Assembly (NCBI GenBank): GCA_035288965.1
Contig: DATDYQ010000034.1
Span: 1-26,273 of the forward strand
Reading direction: 5' to 3'
From: DATDYQ01 sp035288965
Lineage (GTDB): Archaea > Nanobdellota > Nanobdellia > SCGC-AAA011-G17 > JAGVZF01
DNA: 26,273 bases
Positions 1 through 7,726 of this stretch are shown in pieces (positions within the stretch are counted from its first letter, which is position 1; every line of letters starts with the position of its first letter). The notes beneath the pieces are model-generated. The model searched no databases. It saw only the letters and a program-made list of their open reading frames with translations, and was not told the origin of the DNA. The position numbers and the translations under genes were made by a program.

Positions 1-509
1 AAATCTGAACCTGGAGATGCTGTTAATCCGAGAATTCTAGGATATTTAGATCTTTTATTAAACTGTTTAGCAACCCAAACATAATCATATTCTCCTGTAG
101 AACGATGAACTTCATCTAAAACTAAAACAGAAATATTTTCTAAATCTATTTTATTATTAATTATATCATTTGAAATAGTTTGAGGCGTTGAGATTATTAT
201 TTTAGCATTTTTCAATAATTCTTCTCTTTTTAATGGTGATATTGCTCCTGTAAATAAAACAACTTCATTTTCATTTAGATTAGTATGTTTTTTAAATGTT
301 TTATAATGCTGTTCACATAAAGGTTTAGTTGGAGCGAGAAGTAAAGCTTTAGAACTCGGAAAATTATTTAAACGATGTATTACTAAAAGCAACGAAATAC
401 CTGTTTTACCTAGTCCAGTTGGCAAGACAACTAAAGTATTTTTAGTTATTGCTGTATGTAAAATTGTTTCTTGATATAATCTTGGAGTGAAGTCTTTTAT
501 TTCTACCAT
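1..509 (-). CDS. hef: Hef-type DNA helicase (FANCM family), partial 3'-truncated by window edge
   Basis: This is the N-terminal ~169 residues of an archaeal Hef/FANCM-family superfamily 2 helicase, which remodels stalled forks and branched DNA; full-length members often carry a C-terminal XPF-type nuclease. Read on the minus strand from ATG 507-509, the protein begins MVEIKDFTPRLYQETIL. It shows Walker A (PTGLGKT, residues ~30-36), motif Ia (LAPTKPLCEQH), motif Ib-like ISTPQTISND, motif II as DEVH (family usually DEAH) and motif III (LGLTASPGSD) at the edge. The C-terminal helicase half and any nuclease lie outside the window, so the two-domain form cannot be confirmed. It diverges from the small membrane gene that starts at 548. 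Confidence 0.9.
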   Translation of the reverse strand, partial: MVEIKDFTPRLYQETILHTAITKNTLVVLPTGLGKTGISLLLVIHRLNNFPSSKALLLAPTKPLCEQHYKTFKKHTNLNENEVVLFTGAISPLKREELLKNAKIIISTPQTISNDIINNKIDLENISVLVLDEVHRSTGEYDYVWVAKQFNKRSKYPRILGLTASPGSD

Positions 510-517
510 TTGATAAG

Positions 518-526
518 ATTTTTAAA
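518..526 (+). promoter_or_regulatory. TATA-like box for the small membrane gene at 548
   Basis: TTTTTAAAG lies about 26 nt upstream of the ATG at 548, the spacing expected for a leaderless archaeal transcript. The intergenic space is only 38 bp, so the divergent hef promoter must overlap. A TTTTAATA on the minus strand (537-544) is the candidate for hef. Confidence 0.4.
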
Positions 527-547
527 GCTTTTCTTACTATTAAAATT

Positions 548-817
548 ATGTTAATTCAACTAATGGGATTATTGGATTTATTAGCTGGAATTAATCTTAT
601 TTTATTAAGATTTGGATTAGCTGAATCAACAGCATGGTTTTTTGTAGTTTACTTAATAATAAAAAGCCTTCCATTTTTGCCAGATATAACTAGTTTTATT
701 GATATTATTGCTGCAATATTTATAATAATGGCTATATTTGGGATATTTCAAGCTTTAACTTGGATTATGGTTATATGGCTTTTACAGAAATCTATACTAA
801 GTTTATTTATTAAGTAA
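548..817 (+). CDS. Small hydrophobic membrane protein (~3-4 TM)
   Basis: An 89-residue protein made almost wholly of hydrophobic segments: roughly residues 1-20, 28-46, 48-68 and 70-87. The few charged residues (R21, E26, K39, D46, D52, K81, K89) fall mostly in loops. No family is recognised. The TATA-like box 26 nt upstream of the ATG supports it as a real leaderless gene. Its 3' end runs 15 nt into the convergent M50-like gene. It is divergent from hef, and no functional link can be read from the sequence. Confidence 0.6.
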   Translation: MLIQLMGLLDLLAGINLILLRFGLAESTAWFFVVYLIIKSLPFLPDITSFIDIIAAIFIIMAIFGIFQALTWIMVIWLLQKSILSLFIK

Positions 818-1585
818 AAAAATTCCAAGTAAAGTAAGGATTATTGATAATACTAAGCTTAATATTATAGTTGGAATAAAACTTAAAATTTGTCCATAAG
901 CGAATCCCAAAGAAATACCAACAAATAATATACCCAATAAGTAAATCCATATTGAGCCAAATAATATTTTTATTCCATCTAATCCAGGGAAAGGAAACAT
1001 AGAATAAATAGCGATATACATATTAATCAAACCAAATTTATGGAAAGGTGTATTTAGGAAAATAACTGCTAACAATGTGCTAACTATCGGAGCCAATAAT
1101 GATATGAATGCTAACTCTGTTTCTGTAAGTTCTATCCATGTTGGTGAATATTCGGATAATTTTCTGCTAATCCTTTTTTCTGTTTTCACATCAGTGATAA
1201 TAAATGATTCAACTGCTGCAAATATTCCTTTACCTGCACTCAAAAAAGCAACAAATAGAGATAATATAATTCCAATTGGAAGAAAAGGAATACTGAAACC
1301 AGCTGTTTTTATTGGGTAGGTGGAAGATTTTCTAAATCCATATCTTTGAATTGACCATGTTCGAAATTCTGCTGTAGCATAACTTTTTAATGCTAAGAAT
1401 TTATGTGCAAAAACATGAATTAATAATGCTATTAAGGACAAAATAATTGCCTTTAACCAATTTTGTATACCTGCTATAGGGTTAAATACTGTTGTTCCCC
1501 ATTCTGTAAATGAGAAAATAAACCCAAGTATGATAGAAGCTGCTACTAAATGTTTTATCTCTGATTTTGAAAAGTTAATCTTCAC
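803..1585 (-). CDS. M50/site-2-protease-like membrane protein with altered catalytic motif
   Basis: A 260-residue multi-spanning membrane protein resembling archaeal site-2 proteases (M50), which cut substrates inside the bilayer. Family marks are a helix carrying H57-V-F-A-H61 followed by KF and AEFRTW, and the third-ligand motif FPFPGLDG at ~197-204 (D203), matching the family's NPxPPLDG. In active members the first motif is HExxH; here F59 replaces the catalytic glutamate while both histidines and the aspartate remain. By established M50 chemistry it may be an inactive pseudoprotease or a membrane scaffold. Its start overlaps the end of the TraB-family gene by 11 nt, so the two are probably co-transcribed and translationally coupled. 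The 3' end overlaps the opposite-strand gene at 548-817. Confidence 0.78.
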   Translation of the reverse strand: MKINFSKSEIKHLVAASIILGFIFSFTEWGTTVFNPIAGIQNWLKAIILSLIALLIHVFAHKFLALKSYATAEFRTWSIQRYGFRKSSTYPIKTAGFSIPFLPIGIILSLFVAFLSAGKGIFAAVESFIITDVKTEKRISRKLSEYSPTWIELTETELAFISLLAPIVSTLLAVIFLNTPFHKFGLINMYIAIYSMFPFPGLDGIKILFGSIWIYLLGILFVGISLGFAYGQILSFIPTIILSLVLSIILTLLGIFLLNK

Positions 1586-2252
1586 TCTTTTTTATTTCCT
1601 GGAGTAAGCCAGATAGATGACCTGCTCCAACTATAGCAAATATGCTGCTTTGTTTATTATTTAATATTATCTTATTTAAATTCTTTGCCATTATTTTATT
1701 TCTTTCATCTATTAGAACATTGTAGAAAGAGGGATATCTAAATTTAATCTTTTCTAAAATTTCTATAATAAAACTTTCATCAGGAACTTTTGTTAAATCT
1801 ATTTTAATTCTCTTCTTTTTGTATAATGTTCCTGAAATTAAATCTATCACAAATCTGAATTTTTCTTTTAATGTAATAGATTTAGTTAATTTTTTTAATG
1901 TGATATCAATTCTTTGATCTATTAATTCTATTTTTAGATTATATTCTTTTGCTAATTTTATAGCCTCTTTCATCTCCGAACCAGGAGAAACACCAACCAA
2001 TTTTCCTAATTTTTTTTCAATATATGCACCTATTTGATTAAGAATAAATCCCTTTAAACCTAAATGTATCACATCTTTCAAAGAGGATTTTTTAGCTCTT
2101 TTATCTGTTAAAGCGATAAATCTTGCAGCGTCTAACTCTAAAGCGATAATATCTGGCGTATTATTTTTAATGAAAGAGGAAACATCTTTAATACTTTGAA
2201 CGGAGATGTGAGAGGTTCCAAGAACAGTTAGGTTTTTATATTTAATCATCAT
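1575..2252 (-). CDS. TraB/PrgY (GumN/TIKI-like) family protein
   Basis: A protein of about 225 residues with the two conserved ends of the TraB family: an N-terminal TVLGTSHIS with following ALELDAARF, and a C-terminal VGAGHLSGL. Family members include the enterococcal pheromone-shutdown protein PrgY and metal-dependent TIKI peptidases; a proteolytic role is inferred, not shown. The open frame continues upstream to 2342, but those residues are low-complexity and lie under the divergent promoter. A TATA-like element (minus strand, 2266-2278) about 24 nt before the paired ATGs at 2252 and 2249 supports starting there. It is the first gene of a two-gene operon with the M50-like gene, a pairing that suggests membrane-peptide processing. 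Confidence 0.82.
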   Translation of the reverse strand: MMIKYKNLTVLGTSHISVQSIKDVSSFIKNNTPDIIALELDAARFIALTDKRAKKSSLKDVIHLGLKGFILNQIGAYIEKKLGKLVGVSPGSEMKEAIKLAKEYNLKIELIDQRIDITLKKLTKSITLKEKFRFVIDLISGTLYKKKRIKIDLTKVPDESFIIEILEKIKFRYPSFYNVLIDERNKIMAKNLNKIILNNKQSSIFAIVGAGHLSGLLQEIKKSED

Positions 2253-2265
2253 TCTAGATAAGGAT

Positions 2266-2278
2266 AAAGTATAAATAG
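2266..2278 (-). promoter_or_regulatory. TATA box for the TraB-M50 operon
   Basis: On the minus strand this reads CTATTTATACTTT, centred about 24 nt from the ATG at 2249. It supports a leaderless start and argues against the longer open frame that begins at 2342. Confidence 0.5.
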
Positions 2279-2283
2279 TTAAA

Positions 2284-2291
2284 AAATATAT
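2284..2291 (+). promoter_or_regulatory. TATA box for the PRC-barrel gene
   Basis: AAATATAT sits about 48 nt before the ATG at 2334, giving a predicted transcript start near 2312. The short leader would then carry the Shine-Dalgarno AGAGGAGGA at 2316-2324. Confidence 0.4.
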
Positions 2292-2333
2292 GTATTTATT
2301 GTTTTTATGAGCAAAAGAGGAGGAAAGGAAAAA

Positions 2334-2615
2334 ATGATACAAACAAAGAAAATAAGTGAAATGATGAGTCTGGAGGTATACACAGATTCTGGATATTATT
2401 TTGGAACCATAGAAGAATCAATCTTACACAACAACAAAGTGTTTGGATGGAGAGTAAAAGCAACTAAAAATTCTTATCTAAGTAAGATATTGGGCGGAGC
2501 TAAAGGTGTTATTGTGCCACATCAAATGGTTAAATCTATAGGGGATGTAGTAATAATAAACAAAGCAGCAATACCAAATTACACTGAAGAAGATGTGCAA
2601 GTAAAAGAGGAGTAA
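2334..2615 (+). CDS. PRC-barrel domain protein
   Basis: A 93-residue protein that is essentially one PRC-barrel domain. It has KISEMMSLEVYTDSGYYFGT at the start, then GWRVKA, an LGGAKGVIVPHQ loop and a final strand VIINKAAIP, followed by an acidic tail. PRC-barrels bind RNA or protein partners (RimM, photosynthetic reaction centre H); stand-alone archaeal copies are common and their role is not settled. The frame is open from an ATG at 2307, but AGAGGAGGA at 2316-2324 is a strong Shine-Dalgarno about 9 nt before ATG 2334, which also begins the conserved domain, so 2334 is preferred. The next gene has its own TATA box, so this is probably monocistronic. Confidence 0.85.
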   Translation: MIQTKKISEMMSLEVYTDSGYYFGTIEESILHNNKVFGWRVKATKNSYLSKILGGAKGVIVPHQMVKSIGDVVIINKAAIPNYTEEDVQVKEE

Positions 2616-2626
2616 AAACAGTAACT

Positions 2627-2634
2627 TTTAAATA
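2627..2634 (+). promoter_or_regulatory. TATA box of the three-gene membrane operon
   Basis: TTTTAAAT is centred about 26 nt before ATG 2657, so the transcript is likely leaderless and starts at that ATG rather than at the GTG at 2651. Confidence 0.55.
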
Positions 2635-2656
2635 CTAATAACCATTTTTAGTGAAT

Positions 2657-3223
2657 ATGGCAACCCCCTTAGGTAATGCAATTCAATTCTTTAAAGATTT
2701 TGGTTTATTTGACATAGTGCTACCATTCTTATTAGTATTTACATTGGTTTTTGCAATTTTAGAAAAAACAAGAATATTGGGGACCGAATCTGATGAAAAA
2801 ACACCAAAGAAAAACTTAAATTCAATGGTAGGTTTTGTAATAGGATTATTGGTAGTTGTATCAAATAAAGTTGTTACTGCGATTAATCACGCTTTACCAA
2901 ATGTTATATTATTATTAACTATATTTATTGCATTTTTATTATTAGTTGGAACTTTTTGGAAATCTGGAGAAAAAGATTTTGTTAAAGACCATAAAAGTTT
3001 ATATAGATTTTTTATTTTTGTAACATTAATATCAGTCATTTTAATATTTTTGGGAGCCATAAGGGCGGACACAGGCCAAAGTTGGTTAGATTTGGGATGG
3101 GATTATGTTACCGCGAACTGGGGTGGTGCCGTTGTTTCATCATTTATAATCTTTGGTGTATTAATACTTACTATGTGGTTTATTACTAAACCAAAATCTT
3201 CAGGGAGCAAGAGTGAAGAATAA
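2657..3223 (+). CDS. Five-helix membrane protein, paralogue 1 of 3 (pilus-associated, unknown)
   Basis: A 188-residue integral membrane protein with about five helices (~18-36, 56-74, 80-98, 115-133, 155-175) and a charged C-terminus. The signature LPFLLVFTLVFAILEKTRIL near residue 22, followed by a KNLNSMVGFVIGLLVVV segment, is repeated with small changes in the next gene and more loosely in the third. No named family is recognised; similar proteins are, from general knowledge, widespread as hypotheticals in DPANN genomes. The position ahead of the secretion ATPase and platform genes suggests a part in the same membrane machine (inference). GTG 2651 is an alternative start, but the TATA spacing favours ATG 2657. 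Confidence 0.75.
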   Translation: MATPLGNAIQFFKDFGLFDIVLPFLLVFTLVFAILEKTRILGTESDEKTPKKNLNSMVGFVIGLLVVVSNKVVTAINHALPNVILLLTIFIAFLLLVGTFWKSGEKDFVKDHKSLYRFFIFVTLISVILIFLGAIRADTGQSWLDLGWDYVTANWGGAVVSSFIIFGVLILTMWFITKPKSSGSKSEE

Positions 3224-3245
3224 ATAAAAAAAAGAAGGTGATAAA

Positions 3246-3797
3246 TTGGCAGATTTAGGATATTATTTTGCAGTATGGCAAAACTATGGAGTGTTTACAT
3301 ATATACTTCCATTCTTATTGGTATTTACAATAATCTTTGCTGTTTTAGAAAAAACAAGAATATTTGGAAATGAAGATAATAAACCAAGAACGAATATTAA
3401 TTCTGTTATAGCTTTGGTAATTGCATTAATAGTTGTTGTAAATACTAGAATAACTGAAATTATGAGCAATTATTTAACGAATATGGCTCTTGCAATAATC
3501 ATAGTAATGTTATTTTTATTACTCTTTGGATTATTTGGTGGAAGTACAGAGGGATTTAAAGGATGGCCATTGGGAATATTTTTCTTGATATCTTTAGTAG
3601 TAGTATTTATAGCTTTATTTTCAGGACCAATAGGACTGGATTTACCCTTTAGGTTTTCAGATACAGACAAAGCAGGATTATTTGCAATTATAGCCTTTGT
3701 TTTAATAATAGGGTTTGTTACTAAAGGAAGTGGATCTGGAGCTGGAACCAATACATTTGCTAAAGAATTCTTTGAAGGATTAAGGGGGAAACCATAG
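3246..3797 (+). CDS. Five-helix membrane protein, paralogue 2 of 3
   Basis: A 183-residue protein clearly paralogous to the preceding gene: LPFLLVFTIIFAVLEKTRIF followed by a short acidic loop and TNINSVIALVIALIVVV, in the same order and spacing. Five hydrophobic segments are visible (about 17-35, 51-68, 75-95, 103-121, 145-160), with a glycine/serine-rich stretch (GSGSGAGTN) near the C-terminus. It starts with TTG at 3246, supported by GAAGGTGATAAA just upstream as Shine-Dalgarno and by the alignment with paralogue 1. It follows the previous gene by 22 nt, and its stop shares one base with the next start. Function unknown. Confidence 0.8.
   Translation: MADLGYYFAVWQNYGVFTYILPFLLVFTIIFAVLEKTRIFGNEDNKPRTNINSVIALVIALIVVVNTRITEIMSNYLTNMALAIIIVMLFLLLFGLFGGSTEGFKGWPLGIFFLISLVVVFIALFSGPIGLDLPFRFSDTDKAGLFAIIAFVLIIGFVTKGSGSGAGTNTFAKEFFEGLRGKP
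3784..3788 (+). promoter_or_regulatory. GGGGG Shine-Dalgarno variant for the GTG start at 3797
   Basis: AAGGGGGAAACC places five Gs 8 nt before the GTG start. AGGGGG can pair with the archaeal anti-Shine-Dalgarno UCCUCC with one G-U wobble. The same element precedes five starts between 19564 and 21953. Confidence 0.5.
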
Positions 3798-4339
3798 TGG
3801 CAACCTTTTTAGACATAGGATTCTTGCGATTTTTTTTACCTGTCTTTACTTTCTTATTTGTATTAGTATTAATCAAAGCTATGTTGGGAGCTACTAAACT
3901 GCTTGGAGAAAGTTCTAATCTTCAATGGATAGCTTCAATATCTGTTGCAACAATAGTATTATTTTCAACCAAATCTATAGAATTAATTAACTTCATAACC
4001 CCTTGGTTTGTTATATTATTTGTATTCTTATTTTTGTTATTTATATTATTCTTGTTTTTAGGTGGAAAAGAAAAAGAAAAGGGAATGGATGAGATATGGA
4101 GCATGATTGGAGGAAAGAATACAATAGTAATTGTTGCAATACTAATTCTTGCGATTGCTATAGGACAAGTTTTTCAAGGGACATTTGACCCATATTCATC
4201 AACAGCTGGAACAAAAACTATTGGTGGAGAAACAGTGAGAGCATTATTTAACCCAAGAATTTTAGGGGCAATATTTTTGATAATAGTTGCAGCTTTTGCA
4301 GTTGGAAAAATTTCACAACAAGTGGTAGAGAAAAATTAA
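3797..4339 (+). CDS. Five-helix membrane protein, paralogue 3 of 3 (divergent)
   Basis: A 180-residue membrane protein with the same helix layout as its two upstream neighbours: a first helix FLRFFLPVFTFLFVLVLIKA, a short polar loop where the others have EKTRI, a second helix SVATIVLFSTKSIELINF, then a strongly hydrophobic third helix, and two more helices after a lysine/glutamate-rich loop. It starts at GTG 3797, overlapping the previous stop by one base. The greater divergence suggests an older duplication or a specialised subunit. Its stop lies in a TTAA shared with the convergent coiled-coil gene, with both genes ending on the same four bases. Confidence 0.75.
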   Translation: MATFLDIGFLRFFLPVFTFLFVLVLIKAMLGATKLLGESSNLQWIASISVATIVLFSTKSIELINFITPWFVILFVFLFLLFILFLFLGGKEKEKGMDEIWSMIGGKNTIVIVAILILAIAIGQVFQGTFDPYSSTAGTKTIGGETVRALFNPRILGAIFLIIVAAFAVGKISQQVVEKN

Positions 4340-4944
4340 AGTTTTTTCTTTTTAAGATCATTGGTTATTTTTTGTAATTCTTTAATATTATCTGTCATTG
4401 GTTCTACAATCTTTTCCATAACCTTCTCTAAAGCTTTCATTTCAGTACCTATCATATTGATATTTTTATTATATTCTGTAACTCTACCAAGTAATGCTCT
4501 TTCCATATTTTCAAATCTTTCTTGTGTTCTTATAATTTCTTGCTTTATTGATGTTATATCAGTTCTTACTTTTTCTTTGAAAAGATTAATATCACCTATA
4601 TTTCTTACAAGATCTTCCCATTTTTCTTGAACTATTGATTCAGCTAATTCCTGCATTCTTTCAATACTTTCACGATTAGATGATTGTTGAAATTGAGATC
4701 TTTCCATTTCTTGCATTGGAATTGTTGCCATTCTTGGTGGTGGCAATGGGGGTAAGTCTGTAGCTTCTTCCATATTTGATCCTGATGGAATTGGTGGTGT
4801 TGGAAAATCAATATCTGGAGATTGATCTTCAAAGGGGATTTCAGTAGCAGATTTCATATTTGTTTGATCTATAGCCTGAGATATTTTTTGATAATTATAC
4901 CCCTTTCTTTTAAGATCATCTACTCCAGGTTTTTTATTATTCAT
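4336..4944 (-). CDS. Coiled-coil protein with N-terminal helical hairpin and Pro-rich linker
   Basis: A 202-residue soluble protein in three parts. Residues 1-30 (VDDLKRKGYNYQKISQAIDQ) resemble a UBA/CUE-like small helical module. Residues ~35-75 form a proline/acid-rich linker with PPPR and PTPPIP runs. Residues ~85-200 form a long heptad-rich coiled coil. No enzyme motif is present. Paired with the upstream gene, whose 3' end it overlaps by 8 nt, it forms a two-gene operon placed between the membrane triplet and the secretion ATPase. By position and shape it may be analogous to the archaellum cytosolic ArlC/D/E proteins, which couple the ATPase to the membrane ring. That is inference: no clear ArlC/D/E sequence motif was recognised. 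Confidence 0.7.
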   Translation of the reverse strand: MNNKKPGVDDLKRKGYNYQKISQAIDQTNMKSATEIPFEDQSPDIDFPTPPIPSGSNMEEATDLPPLPPPRMATIPMQEMERSQFQQSSNRESIERMQELAESIVQEKWEDLVRNIGDINLFKEKVRTDITSIKQEIIRTQERFENMERALLGRVTEYNKNINMIGTEMKALEKVMEKIVEPMTDNIKELQKITNDLKKKKL

Positions 4945-5338
4945 TTTTTTGAATTTCCTCTTTTTTTACACTTTTCTTAGGAATCTTTTTTATTAATTCA
5001 ATTACTTCTTTTTCTGTAACAAATTTTAGGGGGTTCCAGAAGTTAATATATTTTTCTAAAACCTTAACATCTTCTTTCTTTGAGAAAGTTTCCAATTCTT
5101 TTATTATTTGTCTTGTTGTTTCTTTTATTTCAAAAAGTGTGTCTTTTAAATCTTTTAAATCTGATTGAAGAAGATGCATATCCTCTGAAAGTTTTTTATA
5201 TTCATCGATCATATTTTGATTTATAACAAACATTCTTTCTCTAACCAGTGAATATTTTGTTTCCAAAATACGAATCCTTGCATCGAAGTCAGAAACTAAG
5301 GAATATTCTTCTGTATATTGGGAATCTTGATCAGTCAT
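4937..5338 (-). CDS. Coiled-coil protein, possible ArlC/D/E-like adaptor
   Basis: A 133-residue soluble protein. Residues ~15-90 are a coiled coil (LVSDFDARIRILETKYSLVR onward through SEDMHLLQSDLKDLKDTL), followed by VLEKYINFWNPLKFVTEKEV, which looks like a small folded C-terminal module, and a lysine-rich tail. Coiled coil plus short helical C-terminal unit is reminiscent of archaellum accessory proteins of the ArlC/D/E group, but the match is by architecture only. It is the first gene of the pair with 4336-4944 and is divergent from the ATPase gene. The 84-bp spacer between them holds promoters for both directions. Confidence 0.7.
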   Translation of the reverse strand: MTDQDSQYTEEYSLVSDFDARIRILETKYSLVRERMFVINQNMIDEYKKLSEDMHLLQSDLKDLKDTLFEIKETTRQIIKELETFSKKEDVKVLEKYINFWNPLKFVTEKEVIELIKKIPKKSVKKEEIQKNE

Positions 5339-5422
5339 CTTTTTTCATAAACGAAAGTTATTTTAATTGGATAAACCTTATATAATGTAATAAAGCTTAT
5401 GTTGTTTATATAAAGTGGTAAT
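5339..5422. promoter_or_regulatory. Bidirectional promoter region between coiled-coil pair and ATPase
   Basis: For the ATPase, TATATAAT near 5379-5386 would place transcript start near 5408; a second TATATAAA (5407-5414) is too close to the ATG for a leaderless start. For the minus-strand pair, AATTAAAATAA near 5358-5368 sits about 26 nt from the ATG at 5338. GTGGTAAT directly before ATG 5423 is a weak Shine-Dalgarno. Confidence 0.4.
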
Positions 5423-7711
5423 ATGCTATTCGGAAAAAAAATAAAACCTGGGGATTACGAGGTTTCAAAAGAGGGAGAAGAAGATGTTATGTACATTAAT
5501 TATGAGAATGTAAACTTAAGTCCTAGTTTAGAAGGAAGCGCAGTTTGTATGAGCGATACTGTAGAAAAAATATTACAATCTTTAAATGTTTCTAGAATAA
5601 TATTTTATCAGAAGAAGAATTATGAGTATGATCAAGAACAGACAAAAATGCTTAAAGAAATAGCGATTGTCTATAATCATTTAGTTAAACAAAAGAGAAT
5701 ATTGCTTGAGAGTTCTAATATAACTGATTATGGAAACTATTCTGGAAGACAAGCATTAATCCAAGATATTGTGCTAAATCTATTAAAGAGCGACCCTATA
5801 GGAGCATATGTTGAATTAAAGAGATTAATAAGAGAAGAAAGAATTAATCTAGAAAAAGCAGAAAATAAAGAGGTTATGGAAAATACAAAAAGATACCTAG
5901 GATTGTTGTTATATGTCTATAACTTAATTGATAATACAAAATTAGTTGGTTTGGTTAAACCGTTTTTAGCAGGACATGTAATAGGTGAAAGAGCAATTTA
6001 CAGAACAGTGTTTAAACCAAATATCACTCCAGACTTTATGTTAACTAGGTTAATGGCAGAACCTCCGTTGACAGCAAGAGAGATTGATGCTTACAACATT
6101 GATGATGATACAAATGTCATGTTATTTAATTTAAAAGATGACATTAAGACATTATATCATTTAAGTCCTCCTGAATTTAAATTGACTGAAGATCAATATA
6201 TGTTATTGGATTTAGCGAGAAGTGTTTTGAGCGAACATCAACCGAAAGCTGAAGAGTTTGTTAATATTGAAAGAATGAGAGAAACTTTTTTTAATATAGG
6301 GAGAGATTTAATTAATGAATTAGCAGAAAATAAAGGAATTGATTTAAAATATGATGAGATTGAGAATTTAGCTAGAATATTGGTTAGATATACAGTAGGA
6401 TTTGGTTTGCTAGAAATTTTGTTAAAAGATATTAAAATACAAGACGTTGTAATTAATGGGCCAATAGGAGAAACACCTATATTTATTGTACATCAAGATT
6501 ATGGCGAATGTGTTACAAATATTATTCCAAGCAGAGATGACGGATTGGGGTGGGCAACAAAGTTTAGAATTATTTCGGGAAGACCATTAGATGAAGCTAA
6601 TCCGGTATTGGATACTGAACTAATTATTCCTGGGGCAAGAGCCAGAGTTGCTATTGTCGGGAGTCCATTAAACCCACACGGACTTGGATATGCATTTAGA
6701 AGACATAGAGACAAACCTTGGACATTATCACTTTATATTAAGAATAAAATGATAAGTGATTTAGGAGCAGGATTAATAAGTTTTTTAATTGATGGAAGTA
6801 GAAGTCTATTAATAGCTGGAACAAGAAGCTCAGGAAAAACAAGTTTATTGGGAAGTTGTTTAATTGAGATTATGAGAAAATATAGAATAATAACAGTAGA
6901 GGACACGCTTGAATTACCTACAGATTATTTAAGAAAATTGGGATATAATATTCAACCATTAAAAGTTAGAGCTGCGTTAGCTGTTGCTGGCGGAACAGAA
7001 TTTGCTGCTGATGAAGGGATAAGAACAAGTTTGAGAATGGGAGATTCAAGTTTAATTATTGGAGAAGTTAGAAGCAAGGAAGCTTTAGCATTATACGAAG
7101 CGATGAGGGTTGGAGCTTTGGCCAATGTTGTTGCTGGAACGATACATGGAGATAGTCCATATGGGGTTTTTGATAGGGTTGTTAATGATCTTGGAGTTCC
7201 TAAAACCAGTTTTAAAGCTACAGATATAATTGTTGTTGCAAATCCGATCAAAACAGCTGATGGATTACATAGTAAAAGAAGAATAGTAAGCATAACCGAA
7301 GTTAGAAAAGAATGGGATGATGACCCATTAAAGGAAGGAGCTTTTGTTGATTTGATGAGATATAATTCAAAAACAGATATGCTTGAACCTACTGATAATT
7401 TAATTAATGGTGATAGCGAAATAATAAAAAATATAGCTGCTAATGTAAAAGAGTGGGCTGGAAATTGGGATGCAGTATGGGACAATATATTATTAAGAGC
7501 AAAAATAAAAAAGCAACTTGTAGATGTTGCAGATAAGAGTAAACTGGACATTTTATTGGAAGCCGATTTTACAGTTAAGGCAAATGATGAATTTCATAAA
7601 ATATCTGACGAGATTAGACAAAAGAAAGGTTATTTAGATAGCAAACAAATATTTTTTGATTGGAATGAATGGTTAAAGAAAGAAGTTAAAAAAATCAAGA
7701 CAGTCAAATAA
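5423..7711 (+). CDS. Type II/IV secretion (archaellum/pilus) assembly ATPase, GspE/ArlI/TadA family
   Basis: A 762-residue cytosolic hexameric ATPase predicted to power filament assembly or secretion. The catalytic core is complete: Walker A G466-TRSSGKTS474, Asp box ITVEDTLE (E493/D494), Walker B-type SSLIIGEVR with E548, and His box AGTIHGDSPYG with H575. The first ~280 residues form a helical N-terminal domain much longer than in archaellum ArlI (usually ~550 residues in total), and there is a ~140-residue C-terminal extension after the core. No cysteine-based zinc site is visible. It is followed after 15 nt by the methyltransferase and then the platform protein. ATPase plus platform is the minimal motor of archaeal type IV pili. 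The start ATG lies at the expected distance from the spacer promoter. Confidence 0.93.
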   Translation: MLFGKKIKPGDYEVSKEGEEDVMYINYENVNLSPSLEGSAVCMSDTVEKILQSLNVSRIIFYQKKNYEYDQEQTKMLKEIAIVYNHLVKQKRILLESSNITDYGNYSGRQALIQDIVLNLLKSDPIGAYVELKRLIREERINLEKAENKEVMENTKRYLGLLLYVYNLIDNTKLVGLVKPFLAGHVIGERAIYRTVFKPNITPDFMLTRLMAEPPLTAREIDAYNIDDDTNVMLFNLKDDIKTLYHLSPPEFKLTEDQYMLLDLARSVLSEHQPKAEEFVNIERMRETFFNIGRDLINELAENKGIDLKYDEIENLARILVRYTVGFGLLEILLKDIKIQDVVINGPIGETPIFIVHQDYGECVTNIIPSRDDGLGWATKFRIISGRPLDEANPVLDTELIIPGARARVAIVGSPLNPHGLGYAFRRHRDKPWTLSLYIKNKMISDLGAGLISFLIDGSRSLLIAGTRSSGKTSLLGSCLIEIMRKYRIITVEDTLELPTDYLRKLGYNIQPLKVRAALAVAGGTEFAADEGIRTSLRMGDSSLIIGEVRSKEALALYEAMRVGALANVVAGTIHGDSPYGVFDRVVNDLGVPKTSFKATDIIVVANPIKTADGLHSKRRIVSITEVRKEWDDDPLKEGAFVDLMRYNSKTDMLEPTDNLINGDSEIIKNIAANVKEWAGNWDAVWDNILLRAKIKKQLVDVADKSKLDILLEADFTVKANDEFHKISDEIRQKKGYLDSKQIFFDWNEWLKKEVKKIKTVK

Positions 7712-7726
7712 AAAAGAGGTTGATTA

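Noticed and set aside
2253..2342. N-terminal 30-residue extension of the TraB-family frame
   Set aside because: It would cross the divergent promoter and overlap the PRC-barrel leader. The residues are low-complexity, and a TATA-like box sits correctly for the ATGs at 2252/2249.
6952..7551. 199-residue open frame on the minus strand within the secretion ATPase gene
   Set aside because: It is a shadow frame opposite a strongly conserved ATPase core, with Ser/Leu-rich composition typical of antisense translation and no promoter or ribosome site.
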